In this document: piece by piece, positions 25,567 to 33,329 of the stretch | How positions within the stretch are numbered: the stretch's first letter is position 1 | Layout: every line of letters begins with the position of its first letter | Assembly (NCBI RefSeq): GCF_037113415.1 | Contig: NZ_CP146608.1 | Span: forward strand, 2,500,501-2,564,500 | Length of the DNA stretch: 64,000 bases | Direction: 5' to 3' | Source of the DNA: Devosia sp. XK-2 | Lineage (GTDB): Bacteria > Pseudomonadota > Alphaproteobacteria > Rhizobiales > Devosiaceae | Notes under the pieces: model-generated | What the model was told of the DNA's origin: nothing | Database searches by the model: none | Seen by the model: the letters and a program-made list of their open reading frames with translations, nothing else | Translations under genes and position numbers: made by a program

Positions 25567-26528
25567 GCATGTGCCGCAAACGTCTTGCCCATTGCCGCGC
25601 TGTCCGGATCAATATCGGTGAAAAGACGGAAGGCGCGAGCCGCTTGGTAGATGGCCATACCACCGCCGGGTAGTGTGCGGCATCCGAGCCTTGACGCCTG
25701 GCGGATCAGTTCCGTTTCCCGAGGAAAGTATATGATGTCGGCCAACCATTGATGCCGGCCAAGCATTGTCGGATCGAAGGGCATGCCCGGCAGCTTCTCC
25801 ATGCCAACCGGAGTGGCATTGACCACCCCGGCAGCGTGGCCAATCACCTCCCCCAATCGGTCGGGCGTCAGAGCCTGGGTGCGGGCATTGCTGGTTCGTG
25901 CGATATGGGTGGCCAGACTTTGTGCTCGCGCAGCGTCGGCATCAACGATGTCGAGTGACGTAGCACCGAGTTGGACCAAAGCATGAGCAATGGCCGCGCC
26001 CGCGCCCCCTGCCCCGACCTGCAAGACATGATCCATCTGCACAGCGCCGAGGCCGATTCGGACGCTTTGGGCAAAGCCCCAGCTATCGGTGTTGTGCCCC
26101 ATGCAGCCGCCATGTCTCAACACGACCGTATTCACGGCGCCAATCAGATCTGCTTCCGGTGACAAATCATCAAGCAGGGGCAAAATAGCCTGTTTGAAGG
26201 GATAGGTGATGTTCAGCCCTGAATATCCTCGCTCCCTGACTGCGACAAGCATGGCCTCAAGGTCGTCGTCTTCGAGGCCAAGGCGGTCGAAGTCGATCAG
26301 GTCATAGCGGTAGTGGAGACCGTGCCGTCCCCCTTCAGCCTCGTGCATGGCCGGTGTGAGCGACGAGCCAATGCCCCGCCCAAATAAGCCGACCCTCACG
26401 CCGTTGCCTTGTGTACCATCATAACCGGAGCGCGCTGCATCAACGATCGCGAAGGCGTTTCGAACGCGCTCACCTTGTGTAGTCACTGAGAAGCTCCCTG
26501 GCGGAAAGCTCTCCGCCCTTGTTTTCAT
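25563..26528 (-). CDS. aroE: Shikimate/quinate dehydrogenase (AroE/YdiB family)
   Basis: A 321-residue NAD(P)-dependent enzyme. Substrate-binding motif SLTPAMHE, catalytic Lys in GLNITYPFKQ, catalytic Asp in GHNTDSWGF, the Rossmann loop QVGAGGAGAA, and the C-terminal LPGGGMAIYQAARAF are all present. The loop sequence after the Rossmann beta-2 strand (DIVDAD) suggests NAD preference, as in catabolic quinate/shikimate dehydrogenases. Length is longer than AroE because of about 40 extra N-terminal residues; a later start is possible. The operator at 26573-26592 precedes it. It would oxidise shikimate or quinate to the 3-dehydro compound. Confidence 0.87.
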   Translation of the reverse strand: MKTRAESFPPGSFSVTTQGERVRNAFAIVDAARSGYDGTQGNGVRVGLFGRGIGSSLTPAMHEAEGGRHGLHYRYDLIDFDRLGLEDDDLEAMLVAVRERGYSGLNITYPFKQAILPLLDDLSPEADLIGAVNTVVLRHGGCMGHNTDSWGFAQSVRIGLGAVQMDHVLQVGAGGAGAAIAHALVQLGATSLDIVDADAARAQSLATHIARTSNARTQALTPDRLGEVIGHAAGVVNATPVGMEKLPGMPFDPTMLGRHQWLADIIYFPRETELIRQASRLGCRTLPGGGMAIYQAARAFRLFTDIDPDSAAMGKTFAAHA

Positions 26529-26572
26529 ACACCCCTCGCCATTAGAAGAACGTCAGGGCATTTTCTCCACAA

Positions 26573-26592
26573 TGTACGAACTGGTTAGTTCG
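26573..26592. promoter_or_regulatory. Shared operator, copy 2 (AroE-like / TetR promoter region)
   Basis: TGTACGAACTGGTTAGTTCG, matching copies 1 and 3 at most positions, in the gap between the divergent dehydrogenase and TetR genes. This position suggests autoregulation by the TetR protein. Confidence 0.75.
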
Positions 26593-26629
26593 GTCAATTC
26601 GGAGAGTATTGGAAAGGCATTTTTTCCCG

Positions 26630-27316
26630 ATGGCGGAAATGGGGTCGGATGTAAAAAAGGCAGGGCGCAAGACACCTGTGCGCCAGCAAGACCCGGAGGG
26701 AACACGGGCCAACATTATCGAAGTGGCCAGCCAGGAATTTGCCCTCAACGGCCTTTCAGGCGCCCGGATCGACGAAATTGCCGCCAAGACGCGCTCCTCC
26801 AAGCGGATGATCTACTACTATTTCGGCGACAAGGAAGGGCTTTACCTCAGCGCATTGGAAGCTGCTTATGCCACGGTGCGGGAAGGTGAGGCTGAACTTG
26901 ATATTGCCGGACTTCCACCCGTCGAAGGGATGCGGCGCCTGGTGGAATTTACTTTCGACCATCATCACCAGCATGAGAACTTCATTCGCATGGTGATGAT
27001 CGAAAACATCCACCATGGACAATATCTGGAACGGTCGGGGGTCGTCCGGGAACTAAATGTCACCGCGATCGCCCGGATCAAGGAGCTCTATGAGCGCGGC
27101 GTTAGCGAGGGACAATTTCGTCCGGGGCTAGACCCGCTCGAAATCCATTGGCAGATCAGCGCTCTTTGCTTCTTCAACGTCTCAAATCGGGCCACATTCT
27201 CCCAACTGTTCGCACGCGACTTCGGCAGTTCAGAGATGCAGAAAAAGCTCAAGCAGAATACCAGCGAAATGGTCCTGCGCTATCTGGCACGCGAAGCTGC
27301 ACCCAACAGGCTCTGA
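26630..27316 (+). CDS. TetR-family regulator of the shikimate island
   Basis: About 228 residues. The N-terminal HTH is typical (IIEVASQEFALNGLSGARID, then KTRSSKRMIYYYFGDKEGLY), and the C-terminal helical ligand domain contains a His-rich patch (FDHHHQHENFIRMVMIENIHHG). It lies between the dehydrogenase gene (divergent) and the dehydratase gene (same strand, after 112 bases), with the same operator in front of itself, the dehydrogenase, the dehydratase and the TRAP genes. I infer that it is the local repressor. ATG 26639 is an alternative start; the frame opens earlier at a TTG. Confidence 0.87.
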   Translation: MAEMGSDVKKAGRKTPVRQQDPEGTRANIIEVASQEFALNGLSGARIDEIAAKTRSSKRMIYYYFGDKEGLYLSALEAAYATVREGEAELDIAGLPPVEGMRRLVEFTFDHHHQHENFIRMVMIENIHHGQYLERSGVVRELNVTAIARIKELYERGVSEGQFRPGLDPLEIHWQISALCFFNVSNRATFSQLFARDFGSSEMQKKLKQNTSEMVLRYLAREAAPNRL

Positions 27317-27398
27317 GCTCCATCAGGAAGGGGAGCGAAGACCTGTCAGCGTCACTTAGCAGATGTCTCGTTGACCATATTCTGTCACATCGGTACAT

Positions 27399-27418
27399 TG
27401 TACGAACTGGTTCGTTCA
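27399..27418. promoter_or_regulatory. Shared operator, copy 3 (dehydratase promoter)
   Basis: TGTACGAACTGGTTCGTTCA, containing a perfect ACGAAC-TG-GTTCGT inverted repeat. It ends 10 bases before the start codon of the dehydratase gene, so a bound repressor would block transcription or initiation. Confidence 0.8.
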
Positions 27419-27428
27419 GGATTGTATC

Positions 27429-29315
27429 ATGAAGACGTCTATCGCCACGGTTTCCATCAGCGGAGACCTTCGTGAGAAGTTGGAAGCCATTGCCGCGGCA
27501 GGCTTTGACGGAGTGGAAATTTTCGAGAACGACTTTCTCGCATTTGACCGCAGTCCGGGCGAAGTGCGGCGCATGGCCTTGGACCTTGGCCTGGAAATCA
27601 CCCTCTTCCAGCCGTTCCGCGACTTCGAGGGCCTACCAGAGGTACAGCGAGCCCAAGCCTTCGCGCGGGCAGAGCGGAAGTTCGACCTTATGGAAGAGCT
27701 TGGCGCGCCGCTCATGCTGGTCTGTTCCAACGTGGCGCCGGCAGCGCTCGGCGGTATTGATCGCGCGGCGGCCGATTTCCACGAACTGGGGGAGCGGGCA
27801 GGCAAACGTGGCCTGAAGATTGGTTACGAAGCTCTCGCCTGGGGGCGGCATATCAACGACCACCGGGACGCTTGGGAAATCGTGCGCAGGGCCGATCATC
27901 CCAATGTTGGCGTCATTCTCGACAGCTTTCACAGCTTGTCGCGCCGCATCGACTCCGATTCAATCCGCGCGATCCCAGGCGACAAGATCTTCATTGTGCA
28001 ACTGGCCGACGCGCCAGCGCTGGACATGGACCTGCTCTATTGGAGCCGTCATTTCCGCAACATGCCGGGAGAGGGCGATCTCCCTGTCGTTGACTTTGCC
28101 CGCGCTGTAGTCGCCACTGGCTATGACGGCCCATTCTCGCTGGAAATCTTCAACGACCAGTTCCGTTCAGGCTCACCGCGCACCATTGCCCAGGACGGAC
28201 ATCGATCGCTCGTCTTCCTGATGGACGAGGTGAGGACAGCCGAGCCCGAGCTTTCCCATTCTTTGCCGATACTGCCGCCGCGAAGAGCGGTGAAAGGTGT
28301 CTCCTTTATCGAGTTCACCGCCGATGAAGCCGAAGCGGAAACCCTTCGAACCATGCTCCGCCAGTTGGGATTTGCGTTTGCCGGTCGCCACAAGACCAAG
28401 AATGTCGAGCGCTTCACCCAGGGCGACATCAACATTGTCGTAAATACCGATCGCGAAGGTCTGGCCCACGCTGCTTACGTGACACACGGCACCTCTGCAT
28501 ACGCGATGGGTCTTTTGGTCGATGATGCCCAAGCAGCGCTGGATCGCGCCAAAGCGCTGGGAGCCCAGCCCTTTCAACAGGGGGTGGCGCCAGGAGAACT
28601 GACGATCCCCGCAGTGCGTGGCGTCGGTGGCGGTGTCATTTATTTCCTCGATGACCACTCCGACCTCGCAAAGGTCTGGGAGATTGAGTTTGAGCCGCTC
28701 CCTCCCCAAACTGATGGCGCCGGGCTCACCGGTTTCGATCATGTCGCACAAACGATGAACTATGAGGAGATGCTGACCTGGATTCTCTTTTACCGTTCGA
28801 TTTTCAGAGTGGACAAGGGAGCAATGGTTGATGTTATCGACCCATCGGGCTTGGTGCGAAGCCAGGTTATCTCCAATGAGACCGGCGCTTTGCGCCTGAC
28901 CCTGAACGGCGCGGAAAGCCACCGGACACTGGCGGGTCGGTTCATCGCTGAAACCTTCGGGTCAAGCGTTCAACACATTGCCTTTGCGTCCAACGACATC
29001 TTCTCCACCGCCGCGAAGCTCAAGGACAACGGGCTAACCACGTTGGAAATCTCGCCAAACTACTATGCCGACCTGGAGGCGCGGCTTGGCCTCGGGGCTG
29101 AGAGAATAGCCAAGCTGAAAAACGCCAATCTGCTCTATGACCGAGACGAAAAGGGCGAGTATTTTCAACTCTACTCAGCCAATGTCGGCGATGGCTTCTT
29201 TTTTGAAATCGTCCAGAGAAAAGGAGCCTATGCAGGCTTTGGGGCAATCAACGCGCCGTTCCGCATCGCTGCACAGAAACGTGCTTCTCGTCCTGCCAGC
29301 GTTCCAAAGAGGTGA
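27429..29315 (+). CDS. quiC: 3-Dehydroshikimate dehydratase fused to an HPPD-like domain
   Basis: A 628-residue two-domain protein. Residues 1-270 form a xylose-isomerase-like barrel with metal ligands expected in GYEALAWGRH (Glu), VILDSFHSL (Asp), IVQLADAPALD (Gln) and FSLEIFNDQF (Glu), as in QsuB/QuiC 3-dehydroshikimate dehydratases that make protocatechuate. Residues 290-610 form tandem VOC modules like 4-hydroxyphenylpyruvate dioxygenase (SFIEFTADEAEAE, GLTGFDHVAQTM, SSVQHIAFASNDI, EYFQLYSAN). In known fusions the HPPD-like part has no established dioxygenase product. Operator copy 3 is next to the start. Key enzyme of the island. Confidence 0.9.
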   Translation: MKTSIATVSISGDLREKLEAIAAAGFDGVEIFENDFLAFDRSPGEVRRMALDLGLEITLFQPFRDFEGLPEVQRAQAFARAERKFDLMEELGAPLMLVCSNVAPAALGGIDRAAADFHELGERAGKRGLKIGYEALAWGRHINDHRDAWEIVRRADHPNVGVILDSFHSLSRRIDSDSIRAIPGDKIFIVQLADAPALDMDLLYWSRHFRNMPGEGDLPVVDFARAVVATGYDGPFSLEIFNDQFRSGSPRTIAQDGHRSLVFLMDEVRTAEPELSHSLPILPPRRAVKGVSFIEFTADEAEAETLRTMLRQLGFAFAGRHKTKNVERFTQGDINIVVNTDREGLAHAAYVTHGTSAYAMGLLVDDAQAALDRAKALGAQPFQQGVAPGELTIPAVRGVGGGVIYFLDDHSDLAKVWEIEFEPLPPQTDGAGLTGFDHVAQTMNYEEMLTWILFYRSIFRVDKGAMVDVIDPSGLVRSQVISNETGALRLTLNGAESHRTLAGRFIAETFGSSVQHIAFASNDIFSTAAKLKDNGLTTLEISPNYYADLEARLGLGAERIAKLKNANLLYDRDEKGEYFQLYSANVGDGFFFEIVQRKGAYAGFGAINAPFRIAAQKRASRPASVPKR

Positions 29316-29666
29316 GGCATAGAAGGCGGTCCTCAATGCAACCGGATGACGTCAGTCGAAGTCTCTTCTGTAGCCCGGCCGCTTGTGTCAAGCTTCCGTA
29401 CAGGGCTTGTTGCAACAGGGGGCACAAAGTGCCGGAACTTGCCCTTCAATGACTTTCCTTGGCTTGCTGCCTGTCACGCCCCTACGTCAGGGCCGCGTCA
29501 AGTCATAAGGCAGGTTTCGGGAAGTCGCGGAGGCTTGTCGAACGGCCGGAACGGGGCGCCCTGCTGCCATTGGGGCAAGGGTTCATTACCCTGCCTGTTC
29601 TTCTCTCAGTCGATTGACCTGGAGGCCGATGAGCCAGAACAACGCAGGGGGCAAAAGCCCCCTGTT
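29316..29666. other. Intergenic stretch with dispersed repeat and terminator
   Basis: No gene. It contains a copy of the GGCCGGAACGGGGCGC type repeat (29540-29560) and a strong hairpin (29645-29664) between the converging dehydratase and SnoaL-like genes. Confidence 0.6.
29540..29560. repeat. Dispersed intergenic repeat, copy near 29.5 kb
   Basis: GAACGGCCGGAACGGGGCGCC, two substitutions away from the 8.2-kb and 20.3-kb copies in the core. Confidence 0.5.
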
Positions 29667-29667
29667 T
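29645..29667. terminator. Hairpin terminator between convergent genes
   Basis: Perfect 8-bp stem CAGGGGGC (29645-29652), AAAA loop, GCCCCCTG (29657-29664). On the plus strand it is followed by TTTCATTCT; on the minus strand it follows the stop codon of the SnoaL-like gene within a few bases. It probably serves both directions weakly. Confidence 0.6.
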
Positions 29668-30125
29668 CATTCTGTGGCCATAACGGTGTCACCGAAGGGG
29701 TGATCGATCACCATTTTCCAGCTGCCGTCCGGCTGCCGCTGCAGAACGGCAACCGACAGAGCCCGCATGGTGCCATTGTCCGGGCTGGGGGCTTCCCAGG
29801 CCATCAGGTGCAGGCCTATGTCCCCGGCCAGCACCACCTCATGCGCCCCATAGGTGAAGTTGACCCCCGACGCCACGAATTCAGCGAACATGGCACGCAA
29901 GGGTTGGTCGCCGCTGACTACCTGGCCGGGCGCCGCCACGACGCTTGCGGGCAGCGCATAGGTGGACATGACAGTGTCGATATCGCCGCGCGCGAACGCG
30001 TCGGTCATGGTCTGAATAGTCTGCAGAACTGCAGTTTTGTCGGACATAGCCGTGGTTTCCTGGGCATGAGTGAGGGCAGGTGTCATCGCTGCGGCCAGCG
30101 CGGCCGCCATTAGTATCGGGCGCAT
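29667..30125 (-). CDS. Exported SnoaL/DUF4440-like protein
   Basis: A 152-residue protein with a signal peptide (MRPILMAAALAAAMTPALTH, cleavage near HAQE) and an NTF2-like domain: LQTIQTMTDAFARGDIDTVM, SGVNFTYGAHEVVLAGDIGL, and the terminal GSWKMVIDHPFGD strand. Start ATG 30125 has AAGGAGGGG upstream; an earlier ATG at 30170 is less likely. Divergent from a WYL-type regulator, which may control it. Role unknown. Confidence 0.8.
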   Translation of the reverse strand: MRPILMAAALAAAMTPALTHAQETTAMSDKTAVLQTIQTMTDAFARGDIDTVMSTYALPASVVAAPGQVVSGDQPLRAMFAEFVASGVNFTYGAHEVVLAGDIGLHLMAWEAPSPDNGTMRALSVAVLQRQPDGSWKMVIDHPFGDTVMATE

Positions 30126-30193
30126 CGGCCCCTCCTTTTTTGTTGACGCCCATGTCATAGTCTTGCTCACTGACAGAAACCGGCAGGGTATCC

Positions 30194-30874
30194 ATGCGTC
30201 TCTATCGGCTCTTCGATCTGCTTGACCGCCTGCGCACTCGCCGCGTGCCGGTCAGCGCGGAAACGCCGGCTGTCGAGATGGATGTTTCCTTGCGAACCAT
30301 CTATCGCGACCTGGCAGATCTACAGGCTCTCGGCGCCCCCATTCGTGGCGAGGGTGGTGTCGGCTATGTCATGGATCACGGCTATTTCATGCCGTCTCTG
30401 CACCTGAGTCCGGACGAAATCGAAGCTCTGGCCTTTGGGGCCCGTCTGGCCGCGGCACGTGGTGGTGATGGCCTGGCGGAGGCCGCCAGCTCGGCTGTGG
30501 CGAAGCTGGCCTCTGCTGTTGGCGCAGAGGACCGGGCAGCCCTGCTCGATACCCCCATGGAGGTTGGGCCGAGCGCGCAAATGCCACATACCGGCCTCGA
30601 CAGCCTGCGCCGCGTCATCCGCGAGAGGAAAGTATTGCGTATCCGCTATCGAGACTTGTCCGGTCGCGGAAGTGAGCGCCTGGCGCGTCCTCTCGGGCTT
30701 ACGTTGTTTTATGCTGTGTGGTTGCTGACCATCTGGTGTGAGCGCTCAAGCGGCTTCCGGCATTTCCGTGTCGATCGGATCGAAAGCATTGAAGAAACAG
30801 GCAAGACCTTTCGCCATGAGCGGGGCAAGCGCTTTGCCGATTGCCTGGCGCTGGAACAGGGCAAGCGAGTCTAA
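30194..30874 (+). CDS. YafY-type HTH/WYL regulator
   Basis: A 226-residue regulator: N-terminal DeoR-like HTH (LFDLLDRLRTRRVPVSAETP, then VSLRTIYRDLADLQALGAPI) and C-terminal WYL domain (VIRERKVLRIRYRD, ARPLGLTLFYAVWLLTIWCE, RHFRVDRIES). WYL domains sense small ligands or nucleic acids. Here the characteristic W-Y-L triplet appears as A-V-W-L-L, as in several YafY proteins. Divergent from the exported SnoaL-like gene with about 70 bases between them. Confidence 0.87.
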   Translation: MRLYRLFDLLDRLRTRRVPVSAETPAVEMDVSLRTIYRDLADLQALGAPIRGEGGVGYVMDHGYFMPSLHLSPDEIEALAFGARLAAARGGDGLAEAASSAVAKLASAVGAEDRAALLDTPMEVGPSAQMPHTGLDSLRRVIRERKVLRIRYRDLSGRGSERLARPLGLTLFYAVWLLTIWCERSSGFRHFRVDRIESIEETGKTFRHERGKRFADCLALEQGKRV

Positions 30875-31332
30875 GTCAGTCGGAGCCAGATAAACGTCAA
30901 GACTCTGTCAGCGACCCATTGGGGATGACAGCTTGCGAGGAGCCGTACTAGCCGCTTTAACAGCAGAAATGGGGTGCCTACTCGACCGGCCGAAAAATGG
31001 AAACCCCTGCCCTTCCCGCTGGGTCCGCCGGTGACGAATGCAGGCTGGCCGCTTTTGGGCACCGGCCTTGAGATAGCGGCCATGCAACAGCCAAGGCATC
31101 CACTGACCTCGCTTGTTCAGCTGGGTTTGCCCGCCGCCCGAAACCTGCCGTTCGAAATGAACCCGTGTTTCGGCTCGAACGGGGTCGTTAGCGGCCTGGC
31201 GCTTTTCTCGCGGGGGGGGGGGGGGCAAACCAAGGCCGCCGGTGGCAAACAGCTGCACCACATCCGACGTAGACAGCGACATAGATTCACTGATAAAGAT
31301 TTTCGCCACAGAATTGGTGTTTGTGGAGAAAA
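30875..31332. other. Intergenic stretch with a G14 tract and repeat remnants
   Basis: No supported gene. It holds a run of 14 G residues (31212-31225) and several degenerate pieces resembling the dispersed intergenic repeat (CAGCAGAAATGGGGTGCC near 30961; TCGAACGGGGTCGTTAGC near 31178). Short frames across the G run encode Pro or Gly runs and look spurious. The GNAT promoter must lie at the right end. Confidence 0.55.
31212..31225 (+). repeat. Homopolymer run of 14 G
   Basis: An uninterrupted G14 tract about 107 bases upstream of the GNAT start codon. No other G run of this length was noticed in the window. Confidence 0.8.
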
Positions 31333-32487
31333 ATGTCACAGGAGCTATCTAGTGAGTCAGGCGTTACTCGTGCCGAAGAAGGCGACCGGTCTTCCATCGC
31401 CGACGCGTATCACCAAGCCTTCGGGTTCGCCGCGCAACGAAGCGATAGCTACATCCGACAGGTGGGATTGGAGAATTTCAGGGTCCTGCGGGTGGGCGGC
31501 GAGTTCGCTGCCGTGATGGCCGCAATCGAAACGGCGCATTGGATTGGCGGCAAGCCAGTTCGAGCGGTCAACATCGCCCACGTGGCCGTCAATCCCGCTT
31601 GGCGTGGATCGGGGGTGGCGGGTCGATTTCTCGACATGGTGTGTTCGGAAGCTGTCTCTAGCGGTAGCGCCCTCGCCACACTTTTCGCGTCCACGCGTCC
31701 TGTATACCGGCGCTCCGGCTTCTCCTTGGCAGGCGTAGAGTTGATCTACGAGGCCGAGACTTCGGCCATGCCTCGCGTGCGAGGCACAGGCTTTCGGCGG
31801 TTGCCTGAGACAGAAGCCATGGAGGCGATGAAGATACTCCATCGCGAACAGAGCGTGGAAGAGGCGGGTGTGCTGCTGCGCGGGCAAGCCCATTGGGCCA
31901 GTCTCCTAACAGGGAATCCATCGGTTTATTCGAGCACCTCCTCGGCAGCGCCGGGCTACGTCGTGATAGACACGTCGGACCCGGATTGTTTGGTGGTCAG
32001 GGACTGGGTCGCTCGCAACGGAGATGCCGCAGCCCACATTCTAACTCTGCTCGGCACCTTCTCCTCCGTGTATCCGCGAGTTCGATGGCACGGTTCACCG
32101 CACGATGCGCTCGTGTTCGCAATGCCCGACAAGGGGTGGAAGCTCGTGCATCAGGAAGAGTGGTTGGCCCGTGTCCTCGACCCGGATCTGGCGTTACAGC
32201 AACGCGGCTATCGATCAGACGGCGAGCTTGGTCTGGAACTAACGACCGGTGAGGGGATCACCGAACTCCTCCTGACCATCCGCGATGGCAAAGGATTCTG
32301 CGCGCCCCCCGCCGACGATCGGCCGAAGATCCGCGTGTCCCTTAGCAACTTCGGAACCCTGTTGACGGGTCATCGGTCTGCAGGATTTCTGGCCCGTGCC
32401 GGCGTATTGACGGGCGGGCCGGCAGCGATACGGATGTGCGACACCTTGTTTGCCGGACCGGCCCCATGGGTTGGCGAGCACTTCTGA
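31333..32487 (+). CDS. Eis-like GNAT acetyltransferase
   Basis: A 384-residue protein with the Eis architecture: an N-terminal GNAT domain (VRAVNIAHVAVNPAWRGSGV with the acetyl-CoA loop, ATLFASTRPVYRRSGF), a second GNAT-like domain, and a C-terminal SCP2-like domain. Relatives acetylate amines of aminoglycosides, peptides or other compounds. Start taken at ATG 31333 with GTGGAG upstream; a GTG at 31321 is also in frame. It lies 11 bases before the RpiR gene and may be cotranscribed with the amino-sugar operon, though the functions are not obviously linked. Confidence 0.8.
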   Translation: MSQELSSESGVTRAEEGDRSSIADAYHQAFGFAAQRSDSYIRQVGLENFRVLRVGGEFAAVMAAIETAHWIGGKPVRAVNIAHVAVNPAWRGSGVAGRFLDMVCSEAVSSGSALATLFASTRPVYRRSGFSLAGVELIYEAETSAMPRVRGTGFRRLPETEAMEAMKILHREQSVEEAGVLLRGQAHWASLLTGNPSVYSSTSSAAPGYVVIDTSDPDCLVVRDWVARNGDAAAHILTLLGTFSSVYPRVRWHGSPHDALVFAMPDKGWKLVHQEEWLARVLDPDLALQQRGYRSDGELGLELTTGEGITELLLTIRDGKGFCAPPADDRPKIRVSLSNFGTLLTGHRSAGFLARAGVLTGGPAAIRMCDTLFAGPAPWVGEHF

Positions 32488-32498
32488 CCAATGGAGCC

Positions 32499-33329
32499 AT
32501 GATGCAAAGCGCCTTGATAGCCAACATTCGTTCGGCGGCACCCAATATGACACCGGCCCTTTCGCGGGTCGCCGACCATGTCCTCGCCAATCCGCAGTCG
32601 GTGCTCTACCGGAGCATTACCGAGCTGGCAGAAGACTCAAGTTCATCGGAAGCAAGCGTTATGCGCTTCTGTCGCGAGCTGGGTTTCTCCGGGTTTCAGA
32701 AGTTTAAGTTGTTGCTGGCGCAGGACCTGGCGACGCAGGGGCAGGCAAACACACCGGTGACTGGCGCAGATTCCGTCCAGTCGTTGATCGAGACCGCTAA
32801 GCTTGCACTGGACGAGACCGAGCGGCTCCTCGATCGAACGATTCTGACGACAGTAGCCGGCGAGTTGCTTGCCGCGTCGCAGATCGAGATTTTCGGCGTA
32901 GCAGCGTCCGCCATCACCGCCCAGTATCTGGAGTACAAATTGACTCGCCTAGGACTGAGGGCGCGCGCGGTAGCGGACGCTCATCTGGCGACAATGATCG
33001 CGGCCACCTCTGGACCATCTACCGTGCAGATCCTGGTGTCCAGTTCCGGTTCGACGATCGACACGGTGCGCGTGGCGGAGCTGGCGCACAGCAGAGGTGC
33101 TCGAACCATTATCATCACCAATCGATCCAAAAGCCCTCTGGCAGCCATCAGCGACCATGTGCTGCTGGCTTCGTGGCCCGAGACGCCGCTGACGGGGGGC
33201 GCATTCCCCTCCAAGATCAGCCAGTTGTTGATCGTGGACGCGCTCGTTGCCCACATTACGGACGCTGACCCTGATCGCGTCGACACCATCATGGATACAG
33301 CGAGCAGTGTCAGTGACCGAAACTTCTGA
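32499..33329 (+). CDS. RpiR/MurR-family regulator
   Basis: A 276-residue regulator: N-terminal HTH_6 domain (MTPALSRVADHVLANPQSVL, SSSSEASVMRFCRELGFSGF) and a SIS phosphosugar-binding domain (IEIFGVAASAITAQYLEYKL, ILVSSSGSTIDTVRVAELAH, TIIITNRSKSPLAAISDHVL). Such proteins usually sense amino-sugar phosphates; GlcN-6-P or ManNAc-6-P would fit the enzymes downstream. Its 3' end overlaps the ROK kinase gene. First dedicated gene of the amino-sugar operon. ATG 32502 is an equally possible start. Confidence 0.88.
   Translation: MMQSALIANIRSAAPNMTPALSRVADHVLANPQSVLYRSITELAEDSSSSEASVMRFCRELGFSGFQKFKLLLAQDLATQGQANTPVTGADSVQSLIETAKLALDETERLLDRTILTTVAGELLAASQIEIFGVAASAITAQYLEYKLTRLGLRARAVADAHLATMIAATSGPSTVQILVSSSGSTIDTVRVAELAHSRGARTIIITNRSKSPLAAISDHVLLASWPETPLTGGAFPSKISQLLIVDALVAHITDADPDRVDTIMDTASSVSDRNF

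Noticed and set aside
30908-31339. Minus-strand frame of 143 codons running through the G14 tract
   Set aside because: It depends on the homopolymer being read as a Pro run, has no known motif and overlaps repeat remnants.
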